Positions 34,697 to 42,843 of a stretch of 64,000 bases of DNA are shown here, piece after piece. A program made the translations under genes and the position numbers. This stretch comes from Clostridiales bacterium UBA6114. GTDB lineage: Bacteria > Bacillota > Clostridia > Oscillospirales > Butyricicoccaceae. The stretch is taken from positions 210,054 through 274,053 of the forward strand of contig DIWE01000037.1 in NCBI GenBank assembly GCA_002423435.1, in the 5' to 3' direction. The stretch's first letter is position 1; each line of letters starts with the position of its first letter. Under the pieces are notes generated by a model, which was not told where the DNA came from, did not search any database, and worked only from the letters and a program-made list of their open reading frames with translations.

Positions 34697-35782
34697 ATGA
34701 AAAAGCGTTTAATCGGCATTTTGTTATCTCTTACAATGGCAGTAGGTCTCATGGCAGGATGCGGCGAAAGCATCAGTACATCTCAAGAATCTCCCTCAAG
34801 CAACTCTGGAGAGACGGAGCAGGCGAGCGGCGGCAGTGAAAGCAGCGGTCTGACAGAGAAGATTGAGCTCTCTTTGGGACACGGCCAGCAGGGCTCCTCT
34901 GCGCCTGGCAAAGCAATTGAGGCTTTTGCTCAGAAGGTAAAAGAAGATTCCGACGGAATGATTGAGATTACCGTCTATCCCGCCGCACAGATTGGAGCGG
35001 AGCGTGACCTGATGGAGGGTCTCTCCATGGGCTCTGTGGATATGGGCTACATCTCAGCCGGTGTTACCGAGAACTACGCTCCTACCGCGGGAATTTTCAA
35101 CCTGCCGTTCATCTTTGATGACTACGACCATGCACAGGCCGTTATGGCGGATGAGACCGTTTGTAGCACGATTCAGAATGAACTTACGAATTCCAACATC
35201 AAGCTCCTGACCCCATTAATTCAGGGCAACCGCTACCTTTGGACAACCAAAGAAGTTGATTTTGGGGATTTGTCTACACTGGAAGGCCTGAAGATTCGTG
35301 TCCCTGAGGCTCCCATGGCCGTTGGGATCTGGAAAGCGCTGAAAGCGAACCCCACAGCAATCTCCTGGGCAGAGCTCTATACAGCCATGTCGACCAAGAT
35401 TGTAAATGCATTCGAGGTCCACGCCTGGGCCGTCACGATGGAAAATCTACAGGAGACCTTCAACTATGCCTATCTGACCAACCATCAGACCTCTGTGGCT
35501 CTGCTGATGTTCTCTCAGAGCGTTTGGGACTCTCTGCCGGAGGAGGCTCGGCAAATCATCCTTAATAATATCGATTATCTCATTGATGAGAATGCAGCCA
35601 ATATCATTTCTGGTGAAGAAGAAGAATTAAAGACCATACAGGAAGATGGCATCAAGATCACTGAACTGACGGATGATCAGAAAAATCAGATTCGTGAACG
35701 CTGTGCTGATTTGACCAACGGCTGGGTCAGAGATACCGAAAATGCTCAAACCCTATATGACGTGGTCCAGTCTTTGCGCTGA
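34697..35782 (+). CDS. dctP: TRAP transporter solute-binding lipoprotein (DctP family)
   Basis: The extracytoplasmic substrate receptor of a TRAP transporter. It is a lipoprotein: signal LSLTMAVGLMAGC with acylated Cys22, then a Ser/Gly/Glu linker (23-55). The DctP domain follows, with a conserved LPFIFDDYDHA region and LTNHQTSVALLMFS; the ligand Arg motif (EGLKIRVPE) suggests a carboxylate. The length is 361 residues. GGAGGG precedes the ATG. It is encoded with dctQ and dctM, and it probably imports the acid processed by the RraA/IlvD-type enzymes. Confidence 0.94.
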   Translation: MKKRLIGILLSLTMAVGLMAGCGESISTSQESPSSNSGETEQASGGSESSGLTEKIELSLGHGQQGSSAPGKAIEAFAQKVKEDSDGMIEITVYPAAQIGAERDLMEGLSMGSVDMGYISAGVTENYAPTAGIFNLPFIFDDYDHAQAVMADETVCSTIQNELTNSNIKLLTPLIQGNRYLWTTKEVDFGDLSTLEGLKIRVPEAPMAVGIWKALKANPTAISWAELYTAMSTKIVNAFEVHAWAVTMENLQETFNYAYLTNHQTSVALLMFSQSVWDSLPEEARQIILNNIDYLIDENAANIISGEEEELKTIQEDGIKITELTDDQKNQIRERCADLTNGWVRDTENAQTLYDVVQSLR

Positions 35783-35872
35783 CTGCCGAATGACCGGGGG
35801 CCGTGCGAATCGGCGCACGGCTCCCTCGTGTAGAACGAAAAGGGGGAAGAGAATATAAAAATCTGTGATGTT

Positions 35873-36346
35873 TTGAGAAAGATCGTAAAGACCGCTGTTT
35901 CTGTTCTGTTTTTAGCAATGGTGTCTGTGGTCTTTGCGGGAGTGATTGCACGGTATGTATTGAACAACTCTATCATTTGGGCAGAGGAGTTTTCTCGCTA
36001 TACCTGCAACTGGGTCATTATGCTGGCCTGCGCTCAGGCAGTGGGTTCAAATTCCCATTTGGCCGTAGATTTGATTTACCGGGTGATTCCAAATAAGTTT
36101 GTAAAAGCGTATCAGGCGATCGTCGATATATGCATCCTGGCCTTTTTCTTGTTCATGGTGTTCCAAAGTTTCAAACTGGTCACATCCGTTGGTTCACAGA
36201 TATCTGCGGCAATGCGGATATCGATGCGGTATGTGTACTTTGGAATGCCAGTGGGTTTTACACTGATGTTTATCTTTGGCGTTGAGAGACTCATAAAAGA
36301 CCTTCGTGGTATGCATACAGCGGAAAAAGGAGAAATGAACCAATGA
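35873..36346 (+). CDS. dctQ: TRAP transporter small permease (DctQ family)
   Basis: The small membrane subunit, about four transmembrane helices in 157 residues, with the WAEEFSRYTCNW motif conserved in DctQ proteins. The only usual start, TTG 35873, is 25 bases from the nearest ribosome-binding site. AGGGGGA (35841-35847) is instead perfectly spaced from an in-frame ATA (35855) that would add KICDVL. Either ATA is used or the original ATG has been mutated, so translation is likely weak. It overlaps dctM by four bases. Confidence 0.85.
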   Translation: MRKIVKTAVSVLFLAMVSVVFAGVIARYVLNNSIIWAEEFSRYTCNWVIMLACAQAVGSNSHLAVDLIYRVIPNKFVKAYQAIVDICILAFFLFMVFQSFKLVTSVGSQISAAMRISMRYVYFGMPVGFTLMFIFGVERLIKDLRGMHTAEKGEMNQ

Positions 36347-37629
36347 ATATCATTTCGGTAATCCTGGTTTCGTTCTTTGCTCTTGTTCTGCTTGGCTTCC
36401 CGATTGCTTTCAGCATGGGTATTGCCGGGGCGCTGACTATGTTTACTGTAGCACAAAATATCCCTTTCATGGTCATCCCGCAGCGTGTATTTACCGCAAT
36501 GGACTCTTTTGCGTTGATGGCAATCCCGTTTTTTATTCTAGCTGGCGAACTGATGAATCAGGGCGGCATTACAAAAAAGATCATCGGATTTTCGGATAGC
36601 ATTATCGGGCACATTCGCGGCGGGCTTGCACATGTCAATGTTTTGGCCAGCATGCTTTTCGCCGGTCTCTCCGGTTCAGCCGCTGCAGATGCATCTTCAA
36701 TCGGCGCAATGCTGATTCCTGCCATGCGTGACGATGGATATGACGACGATTTTAGTGTGGCCGTCACGGCGGCTTCTGCCTGTATCGGGCCCATTATCCC
36801 GCCCAGCATCTGTGCAGTTGTCTATTCCTCCATGTCCGGCCTTTCTGTCGCGGCGCTCTTTATAGGCGGAGTGATTCCCGGTATTTTGATTGGCCTCTCC
36901 CAGATGGTGCTGGTCGCTATTATTTCAAAGCGCAGGAACTACAAGGTCGGCACCTGGCGCGGGTTTGGCTATATGTGGAAGTCTTTTGCTGCAGCGATAC
37001 CAGCACTGCTGATGCCCTTGATTATTTTGGGTGGCATTCTAACTGGCATTTTCAGCGCAACGGAGGCGGGTGTAGTGGCCTGTGTTTATGGGGCAATCGT
37101 AGGTTTTGCAACGCGGAAAATTCACTTGAAGGACATTCCGGCCATCCTGAACAATGCGGCAGCCGTCACCGGTACCACAATGATCATCATCGGTTTTGCA
37201 CAGGTGCTGAGCTGGATGTTGACGCGTGGCGGTTTTGCAACGGCGCTGACCTCTGCGCTACTGTCGATTACGAAAAATCCGCAGGCAATCTTTGTCCTGC
37301 TCCTGGTCGGCATGTTTATCCTTGGCTTTTTCATTGACACAACAGCTCTTCTGATTTTGGCAGTACCTGTGGTCGCACCGATTATCTTGGCCGTTGGGAT
37401 TGAGCCGTATCACTTTGCTAACCTTGCTATCATTATGGCCATCATGGGTGCCTGTACACCGCCGGTCGGCGTGCTGCTTTTCATCTGCTGCGGCATTGCA
37501 AAAATTCCCGTAATGAAAGGTGCAAAGGCGCTGACGCCTTTTCTCTGCGTCATGTTTATCCTGATTATTGTGCTGGCATTTATACCAGGATTGGTCACGT
37601 GGCTTCCCGGTATTCTGCTCGGTGATTGA
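36343..37629 (+). CDS. dctM: TRAP transporter large permease (DctM family)
   Basis: The large membrane subunit that carries the transport path, driven by a Na+ or H+ gradient. It has 428 residues and around 11-12 hydrophobic segments, with LSGSAAADASSIGAMLIP and GACTPPVGVLLFICCGIAK as conserved loops. It is coupled to dctQ by an ATGA overlap. The island ends with this gene, and hairpin cassette B follows about 90 bases downstream. Confidence 0.95.
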   Translation: MNIISVILVSFFALVLLGFPIAFSMGIAGALTMFTVAQNIPFMVIPQRVFTAMDSFALMAIPFFILAGELMNQGGITKKIIGFSDSIIGHIRGGLAHVNVLASMLFAGLSGSAAADASSIGAMLIPAMRDDGYDDDFSVAVTAASACIGPIIPPSICAVVYSSMSGLSVAALFIGGVIPGILIGLSQMVLVAIISKRRNYKVGTWRGFGYMWKSFAAAIPALLMPLIILGGILTGIFSATEAGVVACVYGAIVGFATRKIHLKDIPAILNNAAAVTGTTMIIIGFAQVLSWMLTRGGFATALTSALLSITKNPQAIFVLLLVGMFILGFFIDTTALLILAVPVVAPIILAVGIEPYHFANLAIIMAIMGACTPPVGVLLFICCGIAKIPVMKGAKALTPFLCVMFILIIVLAFIPGLVTWLPGILLGD

Positions 37630-37720
37630 TTATAAGGAGATATTTCGGGAGAGACTAGGCCTTGTTTTAAAAATAAAAGTTGCACAAAAAGTGAAAATAT
37701 GCAAAACTGGATACATGAAA

Positions 37721-37973
37721 GCAGCCAGTCATGTGAAGTGACTGGCTGCTGAGGCTGTCGAAAAACTCGACAGCCTTTCGAGAGGGAATCCAATTCCCCC
37801 TCGATGCTCCCCCAGGGGCGGACAAAACCTTTGGTTTTGTCCAGAGTGTCCTCCGGCGGCGCATGTCCGCCTGCGGACTTATCCCAAGTTAAGGGGCTTC
37901 GGCCCCTTAACAATTCCCAGAGTATACTTTTTTGACACGCTGAGCAGCCAGTCATGTGAAGTGACTGGCTGCT
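37721..37973 (+). repeat. Hairpin cassette B between two copies of a terminator
   Basis: A 30-base palindrome (arms GCAGCCAGTCA and TGACTGGCTGC) occurs identically at 37721-37750 and 37944-37973. The 193 bases between contain five stems in a row: AGGCTGTCGA/TCGACAGCCT, GAGGG/CCCTC, GGACAAAACC/GGTTTTGTCC, a TCCGC/GCGGA stem and GTTAAGGGGC/GCCCCTTAAC. The two ends (GAGGCTGTCGAAAAA and TTTTTTGACACGCTGA) are imperfect inverted repeats of each other. 37804-37827 recurs at 61.87 kb. Confidence 0.85.
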
Positions 37974-37980
37974 GTTTTGT
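37944..37980 (+). terminator. Terminator after the TRAP operon
   Basis: The second copy of the palindrome is followed by GTTTTGT, while the first copy runs straight into the cassette. It lies between the convergent dctM and queA genes. Confidence 0.8.
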
Positions 37981-38047
37981 TTCCCCGTACCGATGCTACC
38001 CCATGGTTCATTTTCTGTCTTGATGCCCGCAACATCGTTCCAATTTA

Positions 38048-39073
38048 TTAAACGATCAGCATCGCGTCGCCGAAGCTGAAAAAGCGGTAGCGTTCCTTAA
38101 TCGCCTCCTGATAGGCGTTCAAGATATGCTCGCGGCCCGCAAAGGCCGAGACGAGCATGATAAGCGTGCTCTCGGGAAGATGAAAATTCGTGATAAGCGC
38201 GTCGACCGCTTTGAACCGATAGCCCGGATAGATGAAAATATCGGTCCATCCGGAGGAGGGGCGGATGGCGCCGCTTTCGTCCGCGACCGTTTCGATCGTC
38301 CGGCATGCGGTCGTTCCGCCGCAGATGACCCGTCCGCCGCCTTCCCTGGCCGAGTTGATTGTCGCGGCCGTTTTTTCATCGATCACATAATACTCCGAGT
38401 GCATTTTGTGATCTTCGATACTGTTTTCCTTTACCGGGCGGAAGGTCCCGAGCCCGACATGCAGTGTAACGTATGCAAGCTTTACACCGTTTGCCTCAAA
38501 CTTTCCTAAAAGCTCTTTGGTAAAATGCAGGCCGGCCGTCGGCGCTGCGGCGCTGCCGGGCTCCCTTGAATAGACCGTCTGGTAGCGTTCGGGGTCGGAA
38601 AGCTTCTCCCTGATATAGGGCGGAAGCGGCATTTCGCCAAGCTGCGACAAAATCTCCAGAAAAATGCCCTCATAATGAAAGCGGATCAGCTTGTTGCCGT
38701 CCGGGAGCGCGTCTGTCACCTCGCCCTCAAGCAATCCGCCGCCGTAAGAAATTCTGGTGCCGGGAGGCGTTTTTCTTCCCGGCCTTGTGAGGCATTCCCA
38801 GACGCCCCCGCCGCGGTCGACAAGCAAAAGCGTTTCGACGGCGGCACCGCCCGGCTGCCTTTCGCCCATAAGCCGCGCCGGAATCACCCTGGAATCGTTT
38901 AATACCAGGCAGTCACCCGGCCGGAGCAGGGAAATAAGATCGGAAAAGATCCGGTGCCGAACCTCGCCCGTTTTGCGGTCAAGCGTCAAAAGCCTGGAGG
39001 CGTCGCGTTTTTCAAGCGGTACCTGCGCGATCAGCTCCTGCGGAAGAAAAAAAGAAAAGTCACTCTTATTCAT
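38048..39073 (-). CDS. queA: S-adenosylmethionine:tRNA ribosyltransferase-isomerase
   Basis: QueA adds the ribose-derived cyclopentane of SAM to preQ1 in tRNA, forming epoxyqueuosine. Visible are the N-terminal FFLPQELIAQVPLEKRDASR, VLNDSRVIPARL, the PTAGLHFTKELL motif and the THEHR-like TNFHLPESTLIML. The length of 341 residues is standard. It follows the SpoIID gene with 27 bases between. In most Clostridia tgt comes next; here the island intervenes. Confidence 0.97.
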   Translation of the reverse strand: MNKSDFSFFLPQELIAQVPLEKRDASRLLTLDRKTGEVRHRIFSDLISLLRPGDCLVLNDSRVIPARLMGERQPGGAAVETLLLVDRGGGVWECLTRPGRKTPPGTRISYGGGLLEGEVTDALPDGNKLIRFHYEGIFLEILSQLGEMPLPPYIREKLSDPERYQTVYSREPGSAAAPTAGLHFTKELLGKFEANGVKLAYVTLHVGLGTFRPVKENSIEDHKMHSEYYVIDEKTAATINSAREGGGRVICGGTTACRTIETVADESGAIRPSSGWTDIFIYPGYRFKAVDALITNFHLPESTLIMLVSAFAGREHILNAYQEAIKERYRFFSFGDAMLIV

Positions 39074-39100
39074 TTACCATTGAGTCCTTGTTTGACGAAT

Positions 39101-40777
39101 TTAATAATTTGAAATTGAAACGCCCGTATAGTAATATTTCAGGATCTGGTCGTACGTGTAGCCTCTCTCGGCCATGCCCTTGGCTCCCCATTGGCTCATG
39201 CCGACGTTATGGCCCCATCCCCTGCCCGAGATCGTAAAGACATCGGAGGACGATCCATTCGTCTCGGGCTTTTTGATCCCCGACGAGGTCATCATCGACG
39301 AATTTGCGGCCGTGTCTTTCGTCTGCCTTACGGTCTGGTCCTTTCCGATCGCATATTGCTTTGATTGGCCGCTGATCGGCTGGTTGTAGGCATAAAAATC
39401 CGTGCCCTCGCCGGAGTTTATTGTAAAGCGCATGCTGTAGACATAGGTGCCGTTTGCCGTGCTGTTTAAGATCGTCCGCGCGCTCTCCCTCGGAAAGCTC
39501 GTCACCTTTCCTGTCGAATCTTTTACGGACAGGCTGTAGACGTTCCCGGCATCGGTATATTGGTCGACATACAGGCTGACGATATTCGACACATCGTAGC
39601 CCTTGTTCCGAAGAATCGTCGTCACAAGCGCCGGCGTAATCGTCTTTGTCCAGATGCCGTTTGTCGCCGACTGGAGATCCTCAAAATCATCCCTGACCGC
39701 TTTCAAATAAGGAACATCCGAGCCCCAGACGTTTTTCGCGTCCTCCGTCGAGCCGCCGTCCGATGAATGGAATACGGTCTGCGCGGGAATTCCGTTATAC
39801 ATGACGGCAAGCCCGTCCACCGCGTCGACCGCATTGTTTGAGTTCTCGGTTGCGAGCGAACAGCCTCTGTAAACCTGGCAGTCGTCGGTGCTGCAGAGGT
39901 CGAAGCCGCTTGCACGGTGCTTCCCGCTTAAGGAAAGCGCGTAAGACTTTGCGCAAAGCGCCTGCGCCTTGAGCGCCTCGATCGACCAGGAGGGATTCAT
40001 CTCGTACGGAATGACCCCCTTTATATAGCCGCTTAAGTTCACGACGTTGACAACCGTAATATCATTCCCCGAAATACGGTTGTATTCGAAGCCGCCGTTA
40101 TATAAATTGCCCTTAAACCACGCCTGACTGTCCGAGCTGTCGGAGCGCGGGCGGATGCCGAGAGGCGTTTTGTTATCAAACTCGTATAGAATATTGGTCG
40201 TTCCGGTAACGGTCACCGTATAGCAGGTCGCGCTCATTCCGACGGCTATTAACTGAAGGCCTGTCTTTGCGGAAAGGTCGGCGGAAACGGAGCTTGCCTC
40301 ATCGGCCGAGGCAAACGAACCGATGCGGACGACATAGCTCCCGTCGACATAGGCGGGATAGGCGGGATATCCGCAGGAATCCGCAGCCGCCTTCGCTGCC
40401 GCCGAGGCCTCTTCGGCAGAGGGGTAAGACGTGCCGGCCTGCAGATGATAGGCGCCGATCTTGCCCTTGGCGCTCGCGGGAACGACGTCGTAATACAAGC
40501 CGTCGCCCGCAAGATAAATGGTCTTGTTTTTCATTACGGTAATTTTTTCATCGGAAATCGAGTGGATTTTTACAAAATTTCTGTCCGAATCGTAATATCC
40601 GAGGTCATAGCCGCTTCCCACCTCGTTGGCGAGATTCGCCGACGGGAGCGCGTTTGTCCCATAATACAGGCCGATTTTCATGATCTTTTCTGAATCGGCG
40701 GCTTCTGCCCGCATGGGTGTGAACAGAAAAAAAACGGCTGACGCCAGGATCAGCATATGACCGATTTTTTTTCGCAA
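39101..40777 (-). CDS. SpoIID/LytB domain protein with SPOR-like repeats
   Basis: SpoIID proteins are lytic transglycosylases that cut peptidoglycan during engulfment. The C-terminal part shows the SpoIID core (IPYEMNPSWSIEALKAQALC, and ending with GRGWGHNVGMSQWGA). An N-terminal signal or anchor (LILASAVFFLFTP) comes first, followed by about 180 residues with two SPOR-like segments (YHLQAGTSYPSAEEA and VRIGSFASADEA) that may bind bare glycan. At about 558 residues it is larger than classic SpoIID (about 340). Start TTG 40777 or GTG 40786. It is a second-type SpoIID or the engulfment enzyme itself. Confidence 0.88.
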   Translation of the reverse strand: MRKKIGHMLILASAVFFLFTPMRAEAADSEKIMKIGLYYGTNALPSANLANEVGSGYDLGYYDSDRNFVKIHSISDEKITVMKNKTIYLAGDGLYYDVVPASAKGKIGAYHLQAGTSYPSAEEASAAAKAAADSCGYPAYPAYVDGSYVVRIGSFASADEASSVSADLSAKTGLQLIAVGMSATCYTVTVTGTTNILYEFDNKTPLGIRPRSDSSDSQAWFKGNLYNGGFEYNRISGNDITVVNVVNLSGYIKGVIPYEMNPSWSIEALKAQALCAKSYALSLSGKHRASGFDLCSTDDCQVYRGCSLATENSNNAVDAVDGLAVMYNGIPAQTVFHSSDGGSTEDAKNVWGSDVPYLKAVRDDFEDLQSATNGIWTKTITPALVTTILRNKGYDVSNIVSLYVDQYTDAGNVYSLSVKDSTGKVTSFPRESARTILNSTANGTYVYSMRFTINSGEGTDFYAYNQPISGQSKQYAIGKDQTVRQTKDTAANSSMMTSSGIKKPETNGSSSDVFTISGRGWGHNVGMSQWGAKGMAERGYTYDQILKYYYTGVSISNY

Positions 40778-40917
40778 AACACTCACATCCTTTGGAAAAT
40801 GCTGCATAAATATCTTTGTTATTATATAACTGATCCGCATGGGATTTCAACCGCTGAAATTTTATTTTTTTATAAAAGGGCTGCAATATTTTTAATGACG
40901 CATTGCAAAAGATCGAG

Positions 40918-40923
40918 TATAAT
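40918..40923 (+). promoter_or_regulatory. Putative -10 box of the dapA-dapB promoter
   Basis: TATAAT lies 112 bases before dapA. The -35 region (around TGACGC, 40897) is weak. No lysine riboswitch fits in the short 190-base gap between the divergent genes. Confidence 0.45.
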
Positions 40924-41034
40924 GGTATAAAAGTGGTAGAATGAAATGTCTTGTTTGTCCGGCATTTTCGCGCGATTAAAACGAAGGACAAAACCGGAAA
41001 TGATAATAATAAGATACATGGAGGGACTATTTCT

Positions 41035-41934
41035 ATGAAAAAGCCGGTATTTACAGGTTCGAGTGTCGCACTGATTACTCCCATGACCGAAAAAGGGGTC
41101 AATTACGAGGAATTGGGCAGACTGATTGATTTTCATCTGGCAAACGGCACGGACTCGATTACCATATGCGGGACAACCGGTGAATCCTCGACGCTTTCCG
41201 ACGAGGAACACTACGGATGCATTCAATATTGCGTCGAACGCGTCAACGGGCGGATTCCGGTTATCGCGGGAGCGGGCTCGAACGACACCATGTATGCGCT
41301 GAACCTTTGCCTGCACGCATGCGACGTGGGCGCGGACGCGCTTTTGCTCGTCACTCCCTATTACAACAAAACGTCGCAGACGGGACTGATCAAACAGTTT
41401 ACCTACATAGCCGACCGCGTCTCGTCCCCCATCATCCTGTACAACGTGCCCTCCCGCACCGGGATGGGCTTTACCGCCGAGACGTATAAGGAGCTTTCGA
41501 AGCATCCGATGATCAACGGAATCAAGGAAGCGTCCGGCAATTTCTCTTTAATCGCCGAAACAAGATGGCTTTGCGGCGACGATCTGAACATCTGGTCCGG
41601 AAACGACGACCAGATCGTCCCGATCCTTTCACTGGGCGGCAAGGGCGTTATCTCGGTCCTCGCGAACGTCATGCCTAAGGAAACCCACGACATCGTTTCT
41701 CTCTATTTAGACGGAAAAGTCAAGGAAAGTTCCGATATCCAGATCAAGCTTTACGAGCTGATCAACGCCCTGTTTGTCGAGGTAAATCCCATGCCGGTAA
41801 AAACGGCCGCGAGACTCATGGGCTTCAATGTAGGGGATGTACGCCTGCCCCTTTGCGATATTTCGGAAAAGAGCCTCAAAATCCTGAAAAAGGCGATGAT
41901 CGGCGCCGGACTGAAAATAACCGCCGCCGAATAG
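41035..41934 (+). CDS. dapA: 4-hydroxy-tetrahydrodipicolinate synthase
   Basis: DapA condenses pyruvate and aspartate semialdehyde, the first committed step to diaminopimelate and lysine. The Schiff-base Lys164 lies in NGIKEASGN; the TTGESSTL pyruvate loop, LLVTPYYNK Tyr and YNVPSRTG are all present. From ATG 41035 it is 299 residues with GGAGGG ahead, although the frame is open to 40951. dapB follows 54 bases later. lysA at 5.5 kb completes the visible part of the pathway. Confidence 0.97.
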   Translation: MKKPVFTGSSVALITPMTEKGVNYEELGRLIDFHLANGTDSITICGTTGESSTLSDEEHYGCIQYCVERVNGRIPVIAGAGSNDTMYALNLCLHACDVGADALLLVTPYYNKTSQTGLIKQFTYIADRVSSPIILYNVPSRTGMGFTAETYKELSKHPMINGIKEASGNFSLIAETRWLCGDDLNIWSGNDDQIVPILSLGGKGVISVLANVMPKETHDIVSLYLDGKVKESSDIQIKLYELINALFVEVNPMPVKTAARLMGFNVGDVRLPLCDISEKSLKILKKAMIGAGLKITAAE

Positions 41935-41988
41935 GCCGCCGAGGTATTTCCAGGACCGATTAAAAAACAAAGGAAGTGCGAATCAAAT

Positions 41989-42756
41989 ATGCTGAAGATA
42001 GCCCTTTCCGGCTGTAACGGCCGCATGGGACAAACGGTCAGCAAAATCTGCGCAGGCGACGACAGGCTAATGATTGCCGCAGGCTTTGACGTAAACACGG
42101 AAAAGCTTTTCTCCTACCCCGTTTATTCCGACCCTTTCGAGTTTTCGGGTAAAATCGGCGCCGTAATTGATTTTTCGAATCCGGCGTCCCTCGACAGCCT
42201 TTTAACTTACTGTGTCCGCTATAAGGTACCCGTCGTGCTCTGCACCACGGGCCACAGCGACGCCCAACTCGAGAAGGTCGAAAACGCGTCAAAACAAATA
42301 CCGATTTTTAAATCGGGAAACATGTCGATCGGCATCAACCTGATTATGGATCTTCTTCAAACGATGGGAAACGTGCTCGGCCGCGATTACGACGTTGAGA
42401 TCGTCGAAAAGCATCACAACCAGAAGCTCGACGCGCCGAGCGGCACCGCCCTGATGCTTGCCGAGGCCGTAAAAGGGGCGCTGCCCTATGACGCCGAATA
42501 TGTTTACGACCGGCACAATGTGCGGCGCAAGAGAGAAAAAAACGAAATCGGCATTCATGCGGTGCGCGGCGGAACCATCGTCGGCGAACACGAGGTCATT
42601 TTTGCGGGCCGCGACGAAGTGATCGAAATCAAGCATTCGATTATTTCCCGGGAAGTGTTCGCCTCCGGTGCCGTCAATGCCGCAGTCTTTATCGCTTCCC
42701 AGAGCGAGCCGGGGATATACGACATGGGAGATTATGTGAAAAACAAAAAGATGTAG
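41989..42756 (+). CDS. dapB: 4-hydroxy-tetrahydrodipicolinate reductase
   Basis: DapB reduces the DapA product with NAD(P)H. The N-terminal Rossmann loop is GCNGRMGQ, CTTGHSDAQ follows, and the catalytic His pair lies in EKHHNQKLDAPSGTA. The length of 255 residues is normal. It is co-transcribed with dapA and ends at a strong terminator. Confidence 0.97.
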   Translation: MLKIALSGCNGRMGQTVSKICAGDDRLMIAAGFDVNTEKLFSYPVYSDPFEFSGKIGAVIDFSNPASLDSLLTYCVRYKVPVVLCTTGHSDAQLEKVENASKQIPIFKSGNMSIGINLIMDLLQTMGNVLGRDYDVEIVEKHHNQKLDAPSGTALMLAEAVKGALPYDAEYVYDRHNVRRKREKNEIGIHAVRGGTIVGEHEVIFAGRDEVIEIKHSIISREVFASGAVNAAVFIASQSEPGIYDMGDYVKNKKM

Positions 42757-42789
42757 CCTTGAATCTTCTTTTGCCATATAAATATCGAG

Positions 42790-42820
42790 GGCCGGTGCGT
42801 TTTCATGCGCACCGGCCTTT
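42790..42820. terminator. Bidirectional terminator between dapB and tyrS
   Basis: GGCCGGTGCG and CGCACCGGCC (10 bp) around TTTTCATG, followed by TTTCC on the plus side. tyrS converges from the other side. Confidence 0.85.
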
Positions 42821-42843
42821 CCTATACAAAAGCACGGTTCTTA

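Noticed and set aside
40841..41034. Lysine riboswitch before dapA
   Set aside because: The gap is too short and lacks the conserved L-box stems.
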